A program made the position numbers and the translations under genes. From Hemicordylus capensis (lineage: Eukaryota > Chordata > Lepidosauria > Squamata > Cordylidae), in NCBI RefSeq assembly GCF_027244095.1, contig NC_069657.1, positions 8,442,001 through 8,506,000 on the forward strand: DNA of 64,000 nucleotides, written 5' to 3'. Under the pieces are notes generated by a model that was given only the letters and a program-made list of their open reading frames with translations, was not told the DNA's origin and did no database searches. Positions 60,893 through 64,000 of this stretch are shown piece by piece (position 1 is the stretch's first letter; each line of letters begins with the position of its first letter).

Positions 60893-63120
60893 TATTTATT
60901 TATTTATTTCTTGTTTACACAGTTAAACAGGTGTTATCAACAGGTTTGTTTTATCCAGACATCGAGTCCTTCCCAAGGACCTGGGATGGCTGAATTTTAT
61001 TGTCAATGTTGTTGCTGTTATTATTATTATAGATATCGTCGCAGAATATAGGCTGTTCCCAGTAAAGCTGCTTTTTGCAATTGGCTGATGGTGATTTCTG
61101 TGGCCCCTATGGTACTGAGGTGCTTGCTCTTCAAGGTCTTTTGGAACTGCACCCAGGGCGCCAATTACCACTGGGATTATTTTGGTCTTTTTCTGCCACA
61201 GCCTTTCAATTTCAATTTGTAGATCTTTGTATTTGGTGATTTTTTTCTATTTCTTTTTCTTCTATTCTGTATCCCCTGGTATTGCTATGTCGATTATTTT
61301 CACTTGTTTTTCTTTCTTCTCGACTACAGTTATATCTGGTGTATTGTGTGGCAGATGTTTGTCTGTTTGTAGTCGGAAGTCCCATAATATTTTTGCGTCT
61401 TCATTTTCTACAACTTTTTCAATTTTATGGTCCCACCAGTTTTTGGCTACAGGTAGCTTGTATTTTCTGCAGATGTTCCAGTGCATCATCCCTGCTACCG
61501 TGTCATGCCTTTGTTTGTAGTCAGTCTGTGCGATCTTCTTACAACAGCTGATCAGGTGGTCCACGGTGTCATCTGCTTCTTTACAAAGGCGGCACTTGCT
61601 GTTTGTGGTGGATTTTTCGACTTTTGCTCTTATTGCATTTGTTCTTAGTGCCTGTTCTTGTGCAGCCAGTATTAAACCCTCTGTTTCTTTCTTCAAGTTG
61701 CCATTCTTAATCCATTGCCAGGTCTTGGTGATGTCTGATTTTCCACTTATATTGTGTAAATATTGACCATGCAGGGGCTTATTTCTCCATTTTTCTGCTC
61801 GGTTCTTGACTTGTTCTTTCTTGTAGGCCTGCTTTGTTTCATTGGTGTTGAATAGTTTCGCATTATTGACCATTTGAAGTGCATCTTCTTCACTTTCCTT
61901 GATATATTCTTCAAGGCCTCTTTTCTCCTCCTCTACTGTTTGATGGACTTGCAGCATTCCTCTTCCACCTGAGCTGCGAGGGAGGTATAGCCTATCGACA
62001 TCACTGCGGGGGTGCAGAGCATGATTGATGGTCATGATTTTCCTGGTCTTACGATCTAGCGTCTCTAGCTCTGCCTGGGTCCAGTCTATTATCCCTGCAG
62101 TGTATCTGATAAGAGGTATAGCCCAGGTGTTTATGGCTTGTATGATGTTCCCGCCATTGAGTTTGGACTTGAAGATTTTTCTGACTCTCCTGTTGTATTC
62201 ACTTCCAATTTTTCTTTTAACTTCAGTGTGTGCGATGTTATCAGCCTGGAGAATGCCCAAGTATTTGTAATGTTCTTTCTCTTCCAGGTTCTTGATCTTG
62301 CTTCCATTGGGCAGTTCTATTCCTTCTGTTTTTCTTATTTTCCCTCTGTTCATTATTAATGCAGCACACTTGTCTAGTCCAAACTCCATTGGTATGTCGC
62401 TACTGAATATACGGACAGTGTTTAGCAGTGATTCGATTTCTGACTGGGTCTTTCCATACAACTTCAGATCGTCCATGTACAGCAGATGGTTGATTTTACT
62501 TGATGTTTTAGATGTTTGGTATTGGAGGCCTGTTTTGTTTAGTATTTGTGAAAGTGGGGTCATGGCGATTACAAACAACAGAGGGGATAGTGAGTCCCCT
62601 TGGAAAATGCCTCTTCTAATGCTAACCTGTCCAAGTGTCTCGCCATTGATTGTTAACTGTGTACTCCACATGCTCATTGCTTTTTTTGATAAATATCTGG
62701 ATGTTTTTGCTGACACCAGTTGTTTCTAAACATTTTAGTATCCATGTGTGAGGCAATGAATCAAAGGCTTTCTTGTAGTCAATCCATGCAACACTTAGAT
62801 TGGTTTTTCTTCTCTTGCAATTTTCTAAAATCATTTTGTCAATCAGCAGCTGGTCTTTTGTGCCTCTGCTGTTCGGGCAATTTCCTTTCTGTTCAACTGG
62901 AAGCTGTTTGTTAGTTAATAAGTGTTGCATCACTTCATCTGCTATTATTCCAGTTAATAATTTGAACATGGTTGGCAGACAGGTTATCAGTCTATAATTA
63001 CTTGGAACTGCACCTTTTGCTGGGTCTTTCATGATGAGATGAGTTTTCCCAGTTGTTAGCCATTGTTCAATATCACCTCCTTGCAAAATGTGATTGAACT
63101 GTTTTGATAGATGTTTATTA
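60890..63120 (-). mobile_element. R4-clade non-LTR retrotransposon, 5' truncated
   Basis: The minus strand encodes a reverse transcriptase with a restriction-like endonuclease. The 5' piece (62622-63108) has NYRLITCLPTMFKLLTGIIA and VAWIDYKKAFDSLPHTWIL. The main piece (61262-62716) has FQGDSLSPLLFVIAMTPLS, the catalytic LLYMDDLKLYG, a CCHC-like CRLCKEADDTVDHLISCC, and the endonuclease-type IIDIAIPGD. The pieces overlap, and the simplest cause is a one-base change in an A7 run at 62681-62687. Past 61262 further frame shifts lead to RLWQKKTKIIPVVIGALGAV. R4 is one of the LINE groups known in Anolis. AAT arrays lie on both sides. Confidence 0.88.
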
Positions 63121-63134
63121 TTGTTATTATTGTT

Positions 63135-63184
<50 letters not shown>
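63112..63184. repeat. (AAT)n array at the R4 5' flank
   Basis: Roughly 15 AAT units adjoin the truncated start of the R4 element and then the L2-like tail on the other side. Confidence 0.92.
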
Positions 63185-63187
<3 letters not shown>

Positions 63188-63680
63188 CATTTATATACTG
63201 CCCCAAACCAAAGTCTCGGTGCGGTTCACAACTATAAAACAACAATACAAATAAATAAAACATTTAAATCAATTAAAACTCCAAAAGCTGCTTAAGGCAT
63301 AATCAGTTTACAGTATTTAAAATTACAAAAGCTAAAAGGCTTGGTTAAAAAGATGAGTCTTCAAAGATCTTTTAAAAACCGCTAGACATGCGGAGAGTCT
63401 TATGTCAATGGGAAGCGCCTTCCAAAGTATCGGAGCAACAACTGAGAAGGCCCGTCACTGAGTGGCCACCAAACAACTTGAAGGTAGCCACAGACGGGCC
63501 TCCCCTGACAAACGCAGTGGACGATGGGGATCGTGCAGAAGAAGACGCTCTCAGAAGAAGACGTTCTCTCAAATGGCCTTGAGGCAGAAGACATATACGC
63601 CCCCTTCAGTTGTTATCAGACCAAAGGCAAGTCTCGCCTCCACTCCGATGCGTCCCACAGCTCTACCCCCTCCACAACCA
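63185..63680 (-). repeat. L2-like LINE 3' fragment
   Basis: On the minus strand, CTTCTCAGTTGTTGCTCCGA, then AAGGCGCTTCCCATTGACAT, precede an L2-type 3' UTR ending ACCGAGACTTTGGTTTGGGG and TATATAAATGTATTTATTAT. Its A/T tail is continuous with the AAT array. Confidence 0.65.
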
Positions 63681-63682
63681 GA

Positions 63683-64000
63683 TAGGGATGTGCCCTTTTA
63701 CGGGGCCTCCGAACAGGTTTGAACGACCAGCAGTTTGGCCAGTTCTAAGGTAGGGGGGATACCTTTAAGGGTGGGGGAGGGTGCTCTTACCCCTCTTACC
63801 GTGTTTCCCCCACTGGCACTACACTTTGAAAGGGTCTGGTGGGGCGGCAGCGTACCTCCTTGCCGTCCTGTTGCCTTGTTGGACTGGAAGCACGCATGCA
63901 CATCGGGCACTTCCGTTGCTGACAAAGCAACGGGGCAGCAGGGAGGTACGCTGCCGCTCCGCCAGACCCTTTCAAAGTGTAGCGCCAGCGGGGGAAACCC
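63683..64000. mobile_element. MITE of the TAGGGATGTGC family, cut by window end
   Basis: It begins TAGGGATGTGCCC. Arms at about 63805-63870 and 63930-63998 (TTTGAAAGGGTCTGGTGGGG and its complement) make a long hairpin. The right end lies outside the window. Confidence 0.7.

Overview
The window reads as nuclear DNA of a squamate reptile (lizard or snake). Three conserved vertebrate genes sit in a matrix crowded with the repeat mix typical of squamates: Sauria-type tRNA SINEs with a BovB-like tail, abundant CORE/MIR-type SINEs, 5S-rRNA-headed SINEs, CR1 and L2 LINEs, L1 and R4 LINE pieces, a DIRS-like fossil, a Tc1 transposon and many hAT-like MITEs. I cannot name the species.

Layout. 1.9-15.1 kb, plus strand: UCHL1, nine coding exons joining in phase to a 223-residue ubiquitin hydrolase, with a TATA box and GC box upstream and an AATAAA downstream. 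15.5-30 kb: no gene recognised; CR1, L2, a 1.6-kb Tc1 element, a foldback palindrome, simple repeats and GC-rich repeat copies. 30.6-31.8 kb, minus strand: CHST14, a single-exon Golgi dermatan 4-O-sulfotransferase in a CpG-rich block. 37.4-52.4 kb, minus strand: ACTR10 (Arp11), 13 coding exons joining in phase to 417 residues. 52.5-64 kb: no gene recognised; AT-rich tandem repeats, a C-rich repeat, an L1 3' end, palindromic elements and an R4-clade LINE lying between AAT microsatellites.

The three genes serve unrelated jobs (ubiquitin hydrolysis, dermatan sulfate synthesis, dynactin pointed-end capping), and nothing suggests an operon-like or co-regulated unit. Their adjacency is itself unusual, since in human they lie on three different chromosomes. 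I saw no convincing novel functional system. The most notable unexplained items are the gene order, a three-copy GC-rich repeat family that may supply the CHST14 poly(A) signal, the 26.5-kb foldback, two related tandem arrays flanking CHST14, and the R4 LINE in an AAT array.
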